DNA of 64,000 nucleotides from Diphasiastrum complanatum (Eukaryota; Streptophyta; Lycopodiopsida; Lycopodiales; Lycopodiaceae), in assembly GCA_029204225.1 (NCBI GenBank), contig MU832569.1:1-64000 (forward strand), read 5' to 3'. The position numbers and the translations under genes are program-made. The notes below the pieces were generated by a model that saw nothing but the letters and a program-made list of their open reading frames with translations, did no database searches and was not told the origin of the DNA. Position 1 is the first letter of the stretch, and each line of letters begins with the position of its first letter. Positions 1 to 14,000 of this stretch are shown piece after piece.

Positions 1-652
1 CCATAAGGCTAACAAGCCAAAATGATTGGTTTGAAGGTCATTGACCTAGATGGCTGAAAATATGTTGAATGCAATAAATCGTGATTCAAACCCAATCTAA
101 TGGGCCAACAAGGCAGAGTCGGTTAGGCTCATCCCAATTGGGCTCAACAGACGAGGATGATTTGTGTACCTTGGGAATGGCCAAAGTGTCCAAAGAACTA
201 AGCAGGTCATTTATGCAAGCTCATTTGAGCATTCTTAATCTGAAAACACTTATTACAAAATAAGTGGCAATGTAACTTGGATGGCTAACATGTTGCAGCT
301 GGCCATTAACATCTTGCAGATCACTGCCTTTAAGGAACTGTTTGAATGATTACAGTTGAGTTTAAAAACTCTTCTTTTCAAAAATATTTTACAATTGAAG
401 ACCATAAGGTCTAGTATTTGAGCATATTAGAGACCCTTGATTTGTTTAAGTCTCTTAAACTGAAGGATTGCATGACTTGCTGATCTGTTTAGCCACAGTG
501 CGAACAGATGCTTAGCATCACAAATTTCATTGTCAAAAATCACAATGCACTAATTGGATTCAAGTTAGGATTGCATTAAGTGAAAGTATGATTCAGAAAT
601 GCTTTCTAGCATAGATTGTTAACTGCCTTTTCTAAAGTGTCAACAGCATTAC
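1..652 (-). other. IPMS intron 9 (partial)
   Basis: The donor GTAATG follows exon 9 at 652. No exon with the expected next segment (CGTLGLST-type) is visible down to base 1, so the intron continues off the window. The sequence is AT-rich and I recognise no repeat in it. Confidence 0.6.
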
Positions 653-2065
653 CTGAAGATCACTAAGTGCCCAAACAACTTGTGGCTGAAAAACCTCATC
701 TGAAACCAAGGCTTCCAAATCCTCATCTGATAAAGCTGCCCAAAAAATGACTAGCCTTTAATGGGGAGATGATAGAATTATATTGCTCAATATGCTCAAG
801 AACTACCTGGACATTGCAATGTGATTAACATAATTCAACACCTTCTTCTTTTCTGCAACTGCTTTGAAGCGCTTTGAAAACATCATCAAGCTCCTTAGAC
901 TCAAGCTCATATCCAAGCTGTGTTGATGAGAAACAAGTCAATACACAAGTAAGTGGCAAGCCTTTATGTACCTCCACTATAAAAACCAGACATGGGGAAT
1001 GATTGGGACCTCTGCTTCAATACTTGCAAATGTCTTAGATTCACCGATAAAAATAAAAATTATCAGCTGATATGTGACATGCATGAGGGAAAAGCGGGAA
1101 AAATTTGAAGTATCCTCTTCATTTGAAGCATTAATCAACAGTGAACACGAGCTTCTCCAAGTTGTATGATATTTGTTAACACCAACTAGGACTAAGACTA
1201 ACAACACTTGCCCCTAAGTAGAACAGAAGACTAAAATATGAAATTTGAAAGACAATAAGGAAGCTATCAAGACTGCTTTCATCAACTTTGTGCTTACTGA
1301 TTCTGTTTAAGTGTAACACACCTGCAAAAGACGTGTCTTTAGGGCATGTCGGCCACTGTTGCAAAAAGAACTTGTTAGACTTCTTTCCAAACTGCAGAAG
1401 ATGCAGTTGCAAATACTCCACTACAGCACTCCCTACAAGCAAATTGCTGCAAGCATCCAGCAGATTCACTAGATTCAAATTTTGACGACGATCAAAGTAG
1501 CTGACATGCAGGTGTATTGAAGTACCTGAGTTTTCCAAGGACAATGCCCGACTCATCTGCACGAGATATTCCAATATCATCTGGAGCCATTATTTCATAC
1601 GTCCCTTTGAACTTCAGCATGCCATCCTGCTCTAGCCAAATCAGACAAAAACTACATCATCTCCGTTTCAACTATTTGCTACCTTCAACGAGGAAACACA
1701 ACTTACTGATCATGGAGTACGATGGAACAACGTTTTGATCAAATATTCACCCACCTACCTGATGGATACCGCTCTCAGTGAGCAAAAGCATTAGCCCCAA
1801 CAATGGCTTTGTGAGGTTGCACCATCATTCCTGTATAATCAGTGACCTGTTCCATCAAAATGGTGCAACACATAGTTAGCTGCCTGGTCAAACTGATTCA
1901 AGGACTAAAACTTCGTTGTCAAAAAGTGGACCATAACATAGAAACTGGCACAAACTCCATGTATCTCAATACCATTTTGCTTGCCATTGCAATTTGCTTT
2001 GTATTGATTCCAGTGAACAGACCATTCATTATTTCCTGACCTCGGCATCTGATTGCCATGACAAC
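653..2065 (-). CDS. IPMS: IPMS exons 4 to 9, with two +1 frameshifts
   Basis: Exon 4 (2065-1973) encodes [10 protein letters not shown] to MASKM. Exon 5 (1846-1759) encodes [20 protein letters not shown] followed by FAH, then an extra base (C1778 or T1777 in coding sense) makes TGA; removing one base restores ESGIHQ. Exon 6 (1626-1526) encodes [17 protein letters not shown] to VLGKL. Exon 7 (1355-1322) is a 34-bp mini-exon, [12 protein letters not shown]. Exon 8 (917-842) encodes [14 protein letters not shown], then a +1 within 872-875 breaks the expected [11 protein letters not shown]. Exon 9 (735-653) encodes [20 protein letters not shown] to DLQ. All flanking sites are GT-AG. As sequenced, the shifted exon 8 frame rejoins exon 9 in phase, so the second shift is locally compensated. 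Confidence 0.88.
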
Positions 2066-5000
2066 CTGCATAAAAAGCAACCCACAGGACATGAAAGAGC
2101 AATTTTTAAAAAAGGCAGAGAGAGCAGATCACGGGTCAACTGGTTAATGTGTTCAACAGAAAATTACCAAAATTAAAAGTCTTTGAAAGTATCCAGGATT
2201 AACAAACATAGCACTCTGAATAAAAAGTTGCTAACAACGTCATGCAGCACAACTACAATCCTGGGAGCTTTTAGGATAACTAGCAAATAAAACATGCATA
2301 CCTCAAGTATAGAACACACACTCGATCATCTTTCCATTTTGAATAGATGACACCGGAGATTTCTTAACCTATACTTACAAACAGGTTCTTAGCAAAAACT
2401 CTCAATATCCATGTCTCTCAAAGACCTCTAATCATGCAGCAATTCCAGATCTCTATTAATTACGCAAAAATCCAATCACTAAAGATTCACTCCACAATCC
2501 CATATGGGATCAAACATAACTACTACCTCTCATGTGCGCACTTCCAGCTAGTTGATTCTGTTTCCTAAATCCATTATATGAGTGTATTTATGGCCAATTT
2601 GAGTCATTCTTCTTTGGGTGCCCAATGACCAATTCCATTTCAGTTATCAACTATTGTATGGCACCACAAACTCCAGAATACTGGCATACTAATCTTCCTT
2701 TGTGGGAAGAACCTGATCTTGTTTCACAGCAGCCTGTCTTGTTATCAACCTTGGATTCACCAAGATGATCTTTGGGCCCTTATTGAAACTAATGACCACA
2801 ATCTGGTCAAACACGTGCCTAAAAGGGAGTGAAATAGACCAAAGTGGATCTCATCAAACTCATTGCTCACATGAATCATCTTTCTGTAACAAATCTAAGA
2901 AATGTCTGTTCAAGTCTTTTATCACTAGTAAATTCGACCATCCAGGTCAGCAATGTTATAGAAACTGACAAGCTGTACAACTTCAACATTAAGGAGAAAG
3001 ATTGTTCCAATCCAAATAAAGATCACCACTAGTTTCAATCCATTGAAACAATAACCAGTTTCTTGCTCCTTATTTCTATTGTGATTGTTCTGAACTTCCT
3101 TCCTATTTGACTTTCTCTCCCCCATAAAAATGGGTGCCCAATAGCAATGCCAGAAGGCAGAGTCTCCTCGATATAAGTCCCAAATATCAACCACTAAACA
3201 TGCATCTGGATCAAGTTGAGCACTCGGTTCCAACTTAAAAGCCTGAAAACAACCTCAAAACATCATCCAAAAATCTGCTCTCTCGTAGAGACTCCATGGC
3301 TATAACAAATTTCCTAGATATCAATATCTACTACGAATTGTTCTGGATTTTGAGATGAATCTTTTATCCTCATCTACAGGAAACCATATCTCAACTTGAC
3401 ATTGATGAACTGCAATACATCGATGGTCAACTAAAGGACTTTCCATTAGCCAGTTAGAAATCAGAGATCAGGCTACACAAAATACTCAAAGGATAGTCGT
3501 CTATATCCACAATAAGAGATCTGAATATAGAAGATTAAAAACAAATCATTCACAACAAGAAATTGCTAGACATTTTCTTCAGCTTATGTTGAGTTTATAT
3601 AGTATATGCCAACGATTCTACTATCAATAGCTTGCATCTCAATTTGTGCAAACTCAATTATGCTACGTTCAGTAGCGTTCCTAGCTTTGATATTGATATT
3701 AAAAAGTCATGCTTCTAGCACCCACAAAACCGATGATTAGAATTAAGCAATAATTCTTTTTTTATACTGATGTCAGCTTCAAAACAAAATACATTATGGA
3801 TCTAATTATCTTTACCCATGACTCTCACTTAGGACAAGCATTTTTCTCAGGCAAAGAACAAAGCAAGAATTAGTTGCACATAGCCAGTAAAATGGTAATA
3901 GCTGGAGCTCCACCCTTTTATACAGTTTTCCTAAAAAAAGGAAAAAAATAAAAAAATTTGCATTCCGGGAGAAAACCCTTGCAACTATGAGTTGAACTTA
4001 GATAAATCAAATGTTGTATACAGATAGCATCATAGGACCAAGCACAGAACACCCTCCATCAGAAAAACCTTCACTCGCTAAGTTTACTTTAAAACATAAT
4101 GTAGCAGCAGGTACATGTGTACCTTAAGATACTCTAGGGAGAAATTCTTAATATACCATATAAAAAATAAATCCCAATAGCTTCTCATTGGGGTATAAGA
4201 TGCTGTCTCAACTTCCCAACGATCTGCAATCTTAGTGTGAACATACTTAAACTAATATGATCTGAAATGTTTGGAAACAGTATAGCCACATGATTGACCA
4301 TGCAGCTGACTATGCCCAGAAGCAACATAGCAGACCATCACTTGAACAAAAAGCATCGCACAGGTCTTCATAATATATATAATATAAAGGCGATGAAGTC
4401 AAGCTTTCATTTTAGTGGATTTAGGAGAAAAAGACACAAGTTTCTACTCAAGCAGATCCTTTGTGTGCAGTAGGTGAAGGATACAGACACATACCTCCTC
4501 TAAGGACGCATTCCCAGCTCTTTCCCCTATACCATTGATTGTAACCTCCACTTGTCTTGCACCCGCACACGCACCCTGAAATTGAATCTAACTCTGAAGG
4601 AAAAATGGTGTTGTCCATAACAGTCAAAAGCTGCCGTTTGATTTTCAAATATCAAAAGTGTCCATTCGATCATCTCAAAAACTTAAAAAAATTATACAAC
4701 TTCCAGAAAACTGACCGCCAGGGTATTTGCTGTTGCGAGGCCAAGATCATTCTGACAATGAGTTGATATGATTATATCATTAGCACCAGGTGTGTTTTCT
4801 TTGATCTTTGCAATCAAGTCACCAAATTCACTTGGCAGCGTGTAGCCAACAGTATCTGGAATGTTAAGGGTGGTTGCACCTGCTTTGATTACTTCCCCAA
4901 GAATCTGATAGAGGAAACTAGGATCGGATCTGCCACGTACAAGACAATTTGTTCTGTTGATTCCCAAACTTCAGATAGACAATCTACGTAACAAGGTGGC

Positions 5001-8000
5001 TACAATCAAGCAAAAAGATTCTAAATTGACTAGGTAACCCGGCTCTACTGAAAACAATGGTCATAAATATAAATGCAGCTCACACTTCTAAACCTAATTA
5101 GCTCTGTAGGCATCAACAGGAGGATCAGACCAGCAGAACAATTGTCATTCCACACCCCCTAGACTCATGTAGCAGGATTGCCAAGGAAATCATCAAAGTA
5201 GAAGCTGCCCAAAAACAATGTCTCAGTGTTGTAGGAATCTCGGTCATCTAGAAGATGAATGCTGGAGCTATGAGACCTTACATACAGGAGAGAGTATGGA
5301 TGCCAGTCAACTGTAGATTGCAAGAGGATAAATCCATGAGCCCTTCATGATCTATGTAATCACAATACTCTCAAGGCTAAGCTAGTTTAGGTTTTAGCCT
5401 TGTAGGTAGGAAATCTTTAGAATAACTAAAAGCTCTTCCCGTCCATAATCATCACATTGTCTCCAGTAATTGCCAAAGGAGGGTTTAGGAATTGTAGATT
5501 GGCTGATAAGTTTCATACAGTCAATGTAGGAAAATATTAGGAAGTCTCCTTCAGAGAACACGATGAAAGTTTGAATAAATCAAACTAATATCAGTGTCTT
5601 CAATTGTGTCTGATTCTGGTCTATGTACTACTAGAGCAGTTTCTACTTTGATTGAATAAAGCATGCGGATATATGAGATATATGCGTGAGTGTGATAGAC
5701 AATTTTAGATAATCAAAAACAATTGATAAAATTATATGTTAAAAAACTTTGATCAATCGAATTTTTATAATTTTGATTCTCATTCATATGTATACATCTC
5801 TTGCTGCCTTGTTGATTTACAATGAGGATAGGTCTTTTGGCCTATCCTCATTGTCACAGGATAGGTCTTTTGGCCTTCTTCCTTCTATAACAGTCGATCC
5901 AACCATTAAGACGGTTGATATTCAAAAAACGTTCTGTTTCCAGACTCGAAAGGTTATTGTTCGCAACAGTTTATCTGTCGAGTTCGTTTCAAGTTCGAGT
6001 TTCAACTTTGAACAAGAATAAAAATGTTTCGAGTTCAAGTTTCGAGTTTGAACAAGAATAAAAATGTTCCGAGTTTCTCAGCCTTTGTCAATTAGACTCT
6101 GCACTTTGTTGGTAGAACCGAGATTTGTCTGTTGAGGTGTTCTACAGCTCCCTCTCAAAGTGGGCAGTTGGATTAACCCCAATCTTCTTCGTTGCTTCTC
6201 GAACAAAGCTTTACTGAGTGGCTTTGTAAAGATATCAACTGTCATTCCATTGGTAAGACATAAGGTTCAGAAATAGTTTCATCAAATCTTTCCAACATTT
6301 GTTTGATCCAAATTAGCTCGTTTGCCATCTTAGCTACTGCTACATATTCGGCCTCACACGAAGATTGAGCTACTACTGTTTGCTTCTTGCTTATCCAAAG
6401 TATGGTTGCGCCAGATGCTAGAGTACAACCTCTTGAAATACTTTTGCTATCATCCTTCATGGATGCCCAGGTTGCGTCACTGTAAGATTCGATCCGAAAT
6501 CCAGCTTCCTTCGAATAACATAGTCCATAGTCTTTCGATTCTTGGAGATATTGTACTACTCTTTTTGCTAACTTCCAATGTAACGATCCTGGGTTCTGAT
6601 TAAATTGGCTTAGCCTGTATATTGCAAATGCTATATCAGGTCTGGTGTTGTCTGCAAGAAACAACAATGATCCAATCAACCTTCGATAGGGTGTATTGGC
6701 CATTCGTTTCTCTTCTTCGAGAGTCTGCGGACAATCTGCCTTACTCAGTATTGTTCCAGGTATCATGGGAGTATGCACACCTTTGCATTCGAGCATGTGA
6801 AGTCTTCAATGATTTTCCGAGTATATTTTTGTTGGTGAAAATACAACTTGCCACCTTCAAAGTCTCTTTCAATCTGTAAGCCTAGATAGATTTTTGCTTC
6901 TCCTAGGTCACTCATCTCAAATATTCCAAAAATGTCTCTTTTGACATCTGAAATCAATTTATCTTTTCTTGAGAAGATAAGAGCGTCGTCAGCATAAACA
7001 GCTAGAATGATAATTTCATCTTTGCCATGTTTGATATAGACATTCGACTTAGCGAATAAAGGTTCGAAGCCTAAAGAACGTAGTGCTTCGTCCTTCTTTC
7101 TATACCATTCTCTGGCTGCTTGTTTCAAACCATAAATACTTTTATTCATGTGACATCCAAATTATGGATATTCTTGGCTTATAAAACCAAGTGGTTGATC
7201 CATGAATAAATCTTCTTTTAATTCTGCATGCAAGAAAGCAGTTTTCTCATCCACAATATGGATTTTGAGATCATGAGCCACTGCATAAGCGAATAACAAG
7301 CGAATTGATGTGTGTTTGACTACTGGTGAGAAAGTATCAGTGTAGTCGATCCCATATTTCTGTGAAAAACCTTTCGCAACCAACCTTGCTTTGTATTTGA
7401 TGTTATCTCCATCAGGACCTGTTTTGATCTTGTAGATCCACTTGCATTTAACTGGTCTTCTTCCATCAGGTATAGGTGCAAGTGTCATACATTGTTCTTA
7501 TACATCGATGACATTTCGTCCTCCATTGCTTGAATCCAATGATCTTTATTTGGTCCATCAATAGCTTCCTCGAATGTTTGAGGTTCGTCTGTGAAGCCAC
7601 AAAATTCGATGGCTATATTTGTTGAACCATCCTAACCAAACCTTACTGGTGGTTTGCGTTGTCTTTCAGATCTTCCCACAGTTTGTATAGGTCTCGAATT
7701 CAATTCTGCATTTCCGGGTTCGACCTATTCTGCTTGAATTCGAACATGTGATTCGAGTCTTTCAAGTACTCGAATTTGAACTCCCTCTGAATCATTACTA
7801 TGTCCAGATGGTAATTCTTGTTTATCATCTGCTTGCTTTACTTTTGTTGTTGGTAACTCATAATAAGTCTTGAGAATTTCATAGCCGACTAAGTCATTGT
7901 CTGCTATGTACTTTGACTCATCGAATTTGACATCTCGAACAACTTTTATTCTGCCAATTTTGGGTATGTAGACTCGATAATATGAAGAATGTAACTCGAA

Positions 8001-11000
8001 TCCTACCAGAGAACCTTGTTCTGTCTTTTCATCGAGTTTCTTTCTCAATTTGTCTGCTATGTGCATATAAACTGCACATCCGAATGTCCGAACATGAGCC
8101 AAATTTGGCTTCAACTTCCACCATATTTCGTGAGGAGTTTTATCCGGTATTCTAGATTTCAGAATTCGATTATGAAGATAGTTCGACGTAGCCACTACTT
8201 CCGCCCACAACTGCTTTGGTGCTTTCGCATGAGCCATCATACACCTAGCAGCTTCCATTAGTGTACGATTTCTTCATTCAACAATTCCATTGTGCTGAGG
8301 TGTGTATGATGCAGTCTTCATATGCATAATACCTCGATCAGTACAGAAAGTTTTGAATTCGTTGGAGATGTACTCACCTCCACAATCTGTGCGAATTTGC
8401 TTCAACTTGTTGCATGTCTGCTTCTCAGCCCAATTCGTATACTCAACGAATTTCTCGAAAGCTTCTGATTTTGTACGAATAAAGTATACTACAGCGAACT
8501 TACTGAAGTCATCAATAAACGATATGAAGTATTTTGCATCACCTAAAGATAATACTCCGAATGGCCCACAAATATCCGAATGTACAATTTCCAGTACCTT
8601 GGTTGCTTTATAAACATCTTTACTGAAAGCTGTTCAAGTCATTTTGCCTTTAAAACAAGATTCGCAGGTAGTTCAAATATCTCGACTCTTGATTTCGACT
8701 CCTTCAATTCTCTGACTCTTGTTGGCTTGGTACAAGGCTTCCATGTTCATGTGACATAACCTCTTGTGCCACAGAATATCTGTCGATTCTTGAGTTTGAT
8801 TTGCTTGTTCGACTCGAGTTCGAATGCTCAAGTGATACAAATTACCATCTCTATTACCTTTAGCAACTAGGTTATCAAAATCTTCAAACAATTTAGAAGA
8901 GTCCCTTGTGAAGGTTACTGACATTCCTGTGTCGACTATCTTTGCTACGGATAGAAGATCTTTATCAAGAGTAGGAACATAGAGAACTTCCTTCAGTTTC
9001 TTGTCACCCTGATTCGTGTCTAACCACAGTACACCAGTTCCATCAACTACATGCTTAGAACCGTCTCCAAGTATAATGAATCTCGAATAATTCGTCTTCT
9101 TATACTCAAACAAAATTTGTTTCAAGGAAACAAAATGTGAGGTGGCTCCCGAATCAAGTACTACTCGAATTTTCGAATTTGATGAACAACATAGATCAAC
9201 ACAAACATATGCTCCTGAATTTCTTGTCGTCCTCTCTTCTACTGCTCTGGAGCATTCTGCCTTGTCTTCGACAAAATTTGAATCTGAAGGTTCGCTTCGA
9301 TTCTGCTCCTTGTTCCTGGGATTTTGATAACAGTCTACTGCTGCATGACCCCGTTTATGACAATGAATGCAATCAATCTTTGGATTCAACTAGCACTTGT
9401 CTTCTGTATGACCTGATCTTTTGCATCTGTTGCAAATCTTCCTATCACCAGAATCTTTCTGTTGTTTTCCTGATTGTCGATCATTTGTCTTGGATTCGTC
9501 TGAACGATTTCCATTCTTCTTGGACGACTCCCTCTTAGACTTAAACTTCTTCGAAGATTTATTCTTCTGAGTAAATAGAGCTTTTTCCAAATCACCATTA
9601 TCGTCAAAGCGTTCGCGAGCTTCTACTTCCTCTTTGACTCCATCTATCGCCTTCTGAAGTGACATAGACAAATCTTTTGCCAATAAAGTTCGTGTTGTGT
9701 GGAATGACCTGGGTAGGGCTCAAAGAAAATAGCTAAGCTGTTTTTCCTTTGAGATTGCATTTTTGGTGCCGGAATTCTGCAAAGAAATAAATAGATCCTT
9801 TATCTTTCGTACGAAAGTGGTCAGATCTTTGCCGTCCCATTGTAGGCAAGTCAATTGGTCTTCCAAGAACATGATTTGATTACGAGATCGAGTCTCATTC
9901 TTGGTTTGCAATTCTTCCCACAATTCTTTCGCGTTTGAAGTTGATGAAAGATCTAGCATTATGTTGTCATTCACTGAAGACGCAATAATTGCTATAACTT
10001 TGTCATTTTTCTCCCTCATTTCACAAAGTTCTTTGCCAGGAGTAATTGGCTTCTCTTCTGTTGGTTCTATCCATTGCCAAAGACCTTCGCCCTTCAATAT
10101 GAGTGAAGTCTTTAACTTCCAGATTAAATAGATCGAACCTTCTGTATCCAAGATCGTACTGATCTTAGATTGAATGTTGCAAATCGAAGACATCTTCTAA
10201 TCTTCCGAATCAGCTCCAGATACGACTGTTGATGGATGTGAGGGATGCTCTGATACCACTTTAGGAAAATACTAGGAATTCTCCTTCAGAGAACACGATG
10301 AACGTTTGAATGAATCAAACTAATATCAGTGTCTTCAATCGTGTCTGATTCTGGTCTATGTACTAATAGAGCAGTTTCTACTTTGATTGAATAAAGCATG
10401 CGCATATATGAGATATATGTGTGAGTGTGATAGACAATTTTAGATAATTAGAAACAACTGATAAAATCATTTGTTAAGAAAACTTTAATCAGTAGAATTT
10501 TTATAATTCTAATTCTCATTCATCTGTATACATCTCTTGTTGCCTTGTTGGTTTACAATGAGTAAGTGTACATGTATTTATATTGTCACAGGATAGGTCT
10601 TTTGGCCTTCTTCCTTCTGTAACAGTCGATCCAACCATTAAGACGGTTGATATTGAAAAAACGTTCTGTTTCCAGACTCGAAAGGTTATTGTTCGCGACA
10701 GTTTATCTATCGAGTTCGTTTCGAGTTCGAAATTCGAGTTTCAACAAGAATAAAAATGTTTCGAGTTCGAGTTTCGAGTTTGAACAAGAATAAAAATGTT
10801 TCGAGTTCTAGTTTCGAGTTTCTCAGCCTTTGTCAATTAGACTGTGCACTTTGTTGGTAGAACCGAGATTGGTCTGTTGAGGTGTTCTACAGTCGAATGG
10901 TTCCCACACATCATTTTTAAGTGAATCTAAATTGTCGACTTCCCTCCATAAAAGAAGAATGCAATAGACAAATAAATCTTATGCACCAAGGCTGTCCTTG

Positions 11001-14000
11001 GGATTTAGAGTAAAATCACAAATACTCAAAAACGATCTAATTTTTTTTCAGTACAACACCCAAAAGATGAAACTGAATGTAAGCTAATGCACAGCTCCCT
11101 TCCAACCATCTAAAGTAGTTACATTTTTTCTAATCATTTCTGGGTTTGAGGTAATCAGAATGTCAGGTTTTCAAGTCTTACCAAAGTTTAATGGTACCTT
11201 TCGAATTGCCTTTTCAAACCATGTTTGAATTGGGTTTGAATCGGGAAAGAATCAGTTTCTCCAGGTTCGAACCAGCGAATCGGTTTTAGGGTTTTATTGT
11301 TCCCCACCTCCCCCTTACTACTTGATTTCTACCCTTTGATTATGTCAAAAACAAGTGCTTTCTTAGTGTTAATGGGTAACATGTAGATTATGTCACCTGT
11401 GGTTTAGGGTTCTTGATCCATCTGTTGCCTACAGTTTTAGCTACGATCTATCTGATATCATCGAAGACATTAGCTACTCGCTTGATTACTCGCGCCTTCA
11501 CCAGCACCCTTTACTCGCCTTCCCCTACAACATAATTACTCACTCGCCCTCAGCCAATTCCTCACCTTATTCTTGTTTTCTCTGTTTCCTTTGTAGTCAT
11601 TTCTCTAGCCTTCCTAATTGCCCGCAATGGCCCCAAAACGTCGTCTTTCAGATGCCCCAACCCCATCGGGCCAACATTTCGACTTCACACGAAGTGTCGT
11701 AGTCCATACATGACTAGAAAGATTGATCATTGTTACTCTGTCACTCAAAACATTAATGTCACACCATACATATTACAATGTACAATGTACGTGGCTAGTT
11801 GGTAGTAGATTAGCAAACCTGGAATGAGAGTAGGGGCGTTTCTCCTAGAGAAAATAGCCCCTACTTTACCTGTGCATGTGCCCATGCAAGCATACAGTAT
11901 TCCCATACATGCAAGTCATTGTTATTGATACTCTACACCATGCCAATAGTCGTCCTATCTCATGCAATACCTCCACATGTCATACGATGTGTGATTGGGT
12001 CCTCACAAGGTTATCAATTACATTTCTGGCCGAACCTAGAGGCTGAACTCCTGATTCATGTACTGATTCTTTCCGGTTTGAACCGGCAGGCCAAGTTTGA
12101 ATCTAAAAACGGTTCGAACCGGAAAAAAAAATTTCCAAAACGTTTTTTTGGCTTTTTGGGGTCTTTTTTTTTTAAAATCCGGTTCAAACCGGAATCCGGT
12201 TCGAACCGGCTCCGAATGGTTCCAACGGTTCACACCAGCTCCAAATGGTTCGAACGGTTCGAACCGCGGTTCGATGCAACCATGCTTCCAGGTGGTGAAA
12301 TTGACCTCCAAGTAAGTGGTTTCTCTGATTTTGATTTGCTTCCAGCCCTAAGGAAGCGGATGGCGGACGCGGACGCGCGTCCGGACGTGTCCGATTTTTT
12401 TCAAATTTTTCTTTTTCAAAAAAAAAAAAAATACAGGCACTTGCCTACACTGTCCCCCATCCCAAAAGCAAAATAAAAGCAATTTATGACCCCTGTTTCT
12501 CCCCCAGAATTAATTAAGAGGGTGTCTGGCACCCACTTGCCCCCTCCTGTTAAAAAATAGGAAAACGGTACCAAAAAAATTTTCAACAAACCTAACCACT
12601 GGGCCATGCCTCTCATAACTGAGATATTACTAAACAACCATGGCTAATGAGCAGTTCATAAATTATTACGAACCTTCATTGGGAACTAAGCTCCAAAAAA
12701 GCGGCAAAGAAACATCTGAGAGTGGTTTCGAGTGAAGATGATGGTTTGTATGGCAAACATATTATTGGTTTAGGGTTTAGGGTGCATCAGTGACCGTCTC
12801 AAGGAAGTGAATGCTCACCGGAGGATTGGGGAGAGGTGAACGCTCACCAGAAGAGTGACAAGCTCTCAGGAGCAGAAGTCTCTGGGGGAAATTAGGGCTC
12901 ATCAGAAGAGTGACAAGTGATTCCCTGTAGTGAACGACATAGTTATGATGACCATCCACTCTTCTGGTGACCATTCACTCCCTGTAGTAAATGGCACGGT
13001 TCTGACGACCATTCACCACTATTAGCAACAGTTTTGTTGTAGTTGTTTTCATCGCGCTACGGAATCGGGGACGCGGACTACACAAACACCTCAAAACGCG
13101 CTAAACTATGGCCTTTCGTTCGGTTTGGGGTTTAGGGTTTGGGGAACAAACGACCAGAAGGAGGATATCAAAGATATTGTTGAACAAGATTCTGATGATG
13201 ACGAGGAGTGCAAGCCTTCAGTTAGCCAGGAAGAAAGTTCCAGCTCTTCGATAAGTCTAAAGTGTGCCAGAAGTATTGAAGTTGCTTGGTATATGACAGG
13301 GACGGTGTGAGTGAAAGTCAGTTAAAGCATGTTTTGCAATAAGAACACAGTTTGAAAGGAAATTTTATGGGCTTCAATAGCCATTTCCTGAACTCAGACA
13401 CCCAAGGAAGCAGCATAGATCAGACAATGATCAATACCCTTTCATCTGGATGTTTGGCCACGAAACTTTGTACCAAAGCAATGGTCAACAATGTCTTTCC
13501 AGTGCATGGAGATGGTCGAGGTGGTTCTGACGCCAGAACGTGTTCCCGAATCTTGCCACATCACCAATTGCTCTGTTTTCGACTCCATGCCAAACGTTTT
13601 TGGTGAGCCGACAGAGACAGCACCCACTGGTTTCTGATCCACTGATCAAAAACCAGCTGGTGTTTTCTCTGAAGGCTCACCAAAAACGTTTGCTGTGGAG
13701 TCGAAAACGGAGCAATTCATGGCGTGGTAAAATCCAGGAGTACGTAAGGGCGACGCAACCACTCCTTTCGTTTGCATGCACTGGAAAGACATTGTTGACC
13801 ATTGCTTTCTTGCAAGGCTTCCTAGCCAAATGTCCAGATGGAAGGGTAGTGAACATTGCCTGGTATATACTGCTTCGTTGGGTATCTGAGTTCAGGAAAC
13901 AGGCAGTGAAGCCAAAACCTAAATCATAAAACAGTATAAAGCCAACACAAGTGCCTTTCAAACTCTATATTGATTGCAAAACCTGCTCTAATTGACTTTC

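Larger units (their letters stand above)
5525..10891 (-). mobile_element. Ty1/copia retrotransposon with two LTRs, inside IPMS intron 1
   Basis: The element is minus-strand, the same orientation as its host gene, with LTRs at 5525-6146 and 10260-10891. Domain order on the minus strand is gag, protease, integrase, reverse transcriptase, RNase H, which defines copia. The primer site complements initiator tRNA-Met (TGGTATCAGAGC, 10247-10258) and sits just inside the right LTR. A purine tract (GAGAGGGAGC in minus sense) abuts the left LTR at 6147. Flanking pentamers GTCAA (5520-5524) and GTCGA (10892-10896) look like a target duplication with one change. The coding region is broken by stops and frameshifts, so the copy is not autonomous. 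By eye the first ~175 bases of the two LTRs differ at about nine positions, so the insertion is not very recent. Confidence 0.93.

Noticed and set aside
1905-2102. 65-codon minus frame as a small gene
   Set aside because: It is the wrong frame over IPMS exon 4; the correct frame gives [10 protein letters not shown] to MASKM.
4448-4648. 66-codon minus frame as a small gene
   Set aside because: It is the wrong frame over IPMS exon 3, which reads [11 protein letters not shown] in the right one.
5749-6021. 90-codon plus-strand frame
   Set aside because: It lies wholly in the copia-1 LTR, opposite to the element, and contains the LTR hairpin and tandem units.
12036-12476. Long open frames on both strands (up to 185 codons)
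   Set aside because: They arise from GGTTCGAACC palindromes and homopolymer runs; the protein text is repetitive with no domain.
13540-13929. 129-codon frame taken as an intact helicase gene
   Set aside because: Only the motif I-Ia block matches; the first part runs across the palindrome centre, Walker A is damaged and no later motifs follow.
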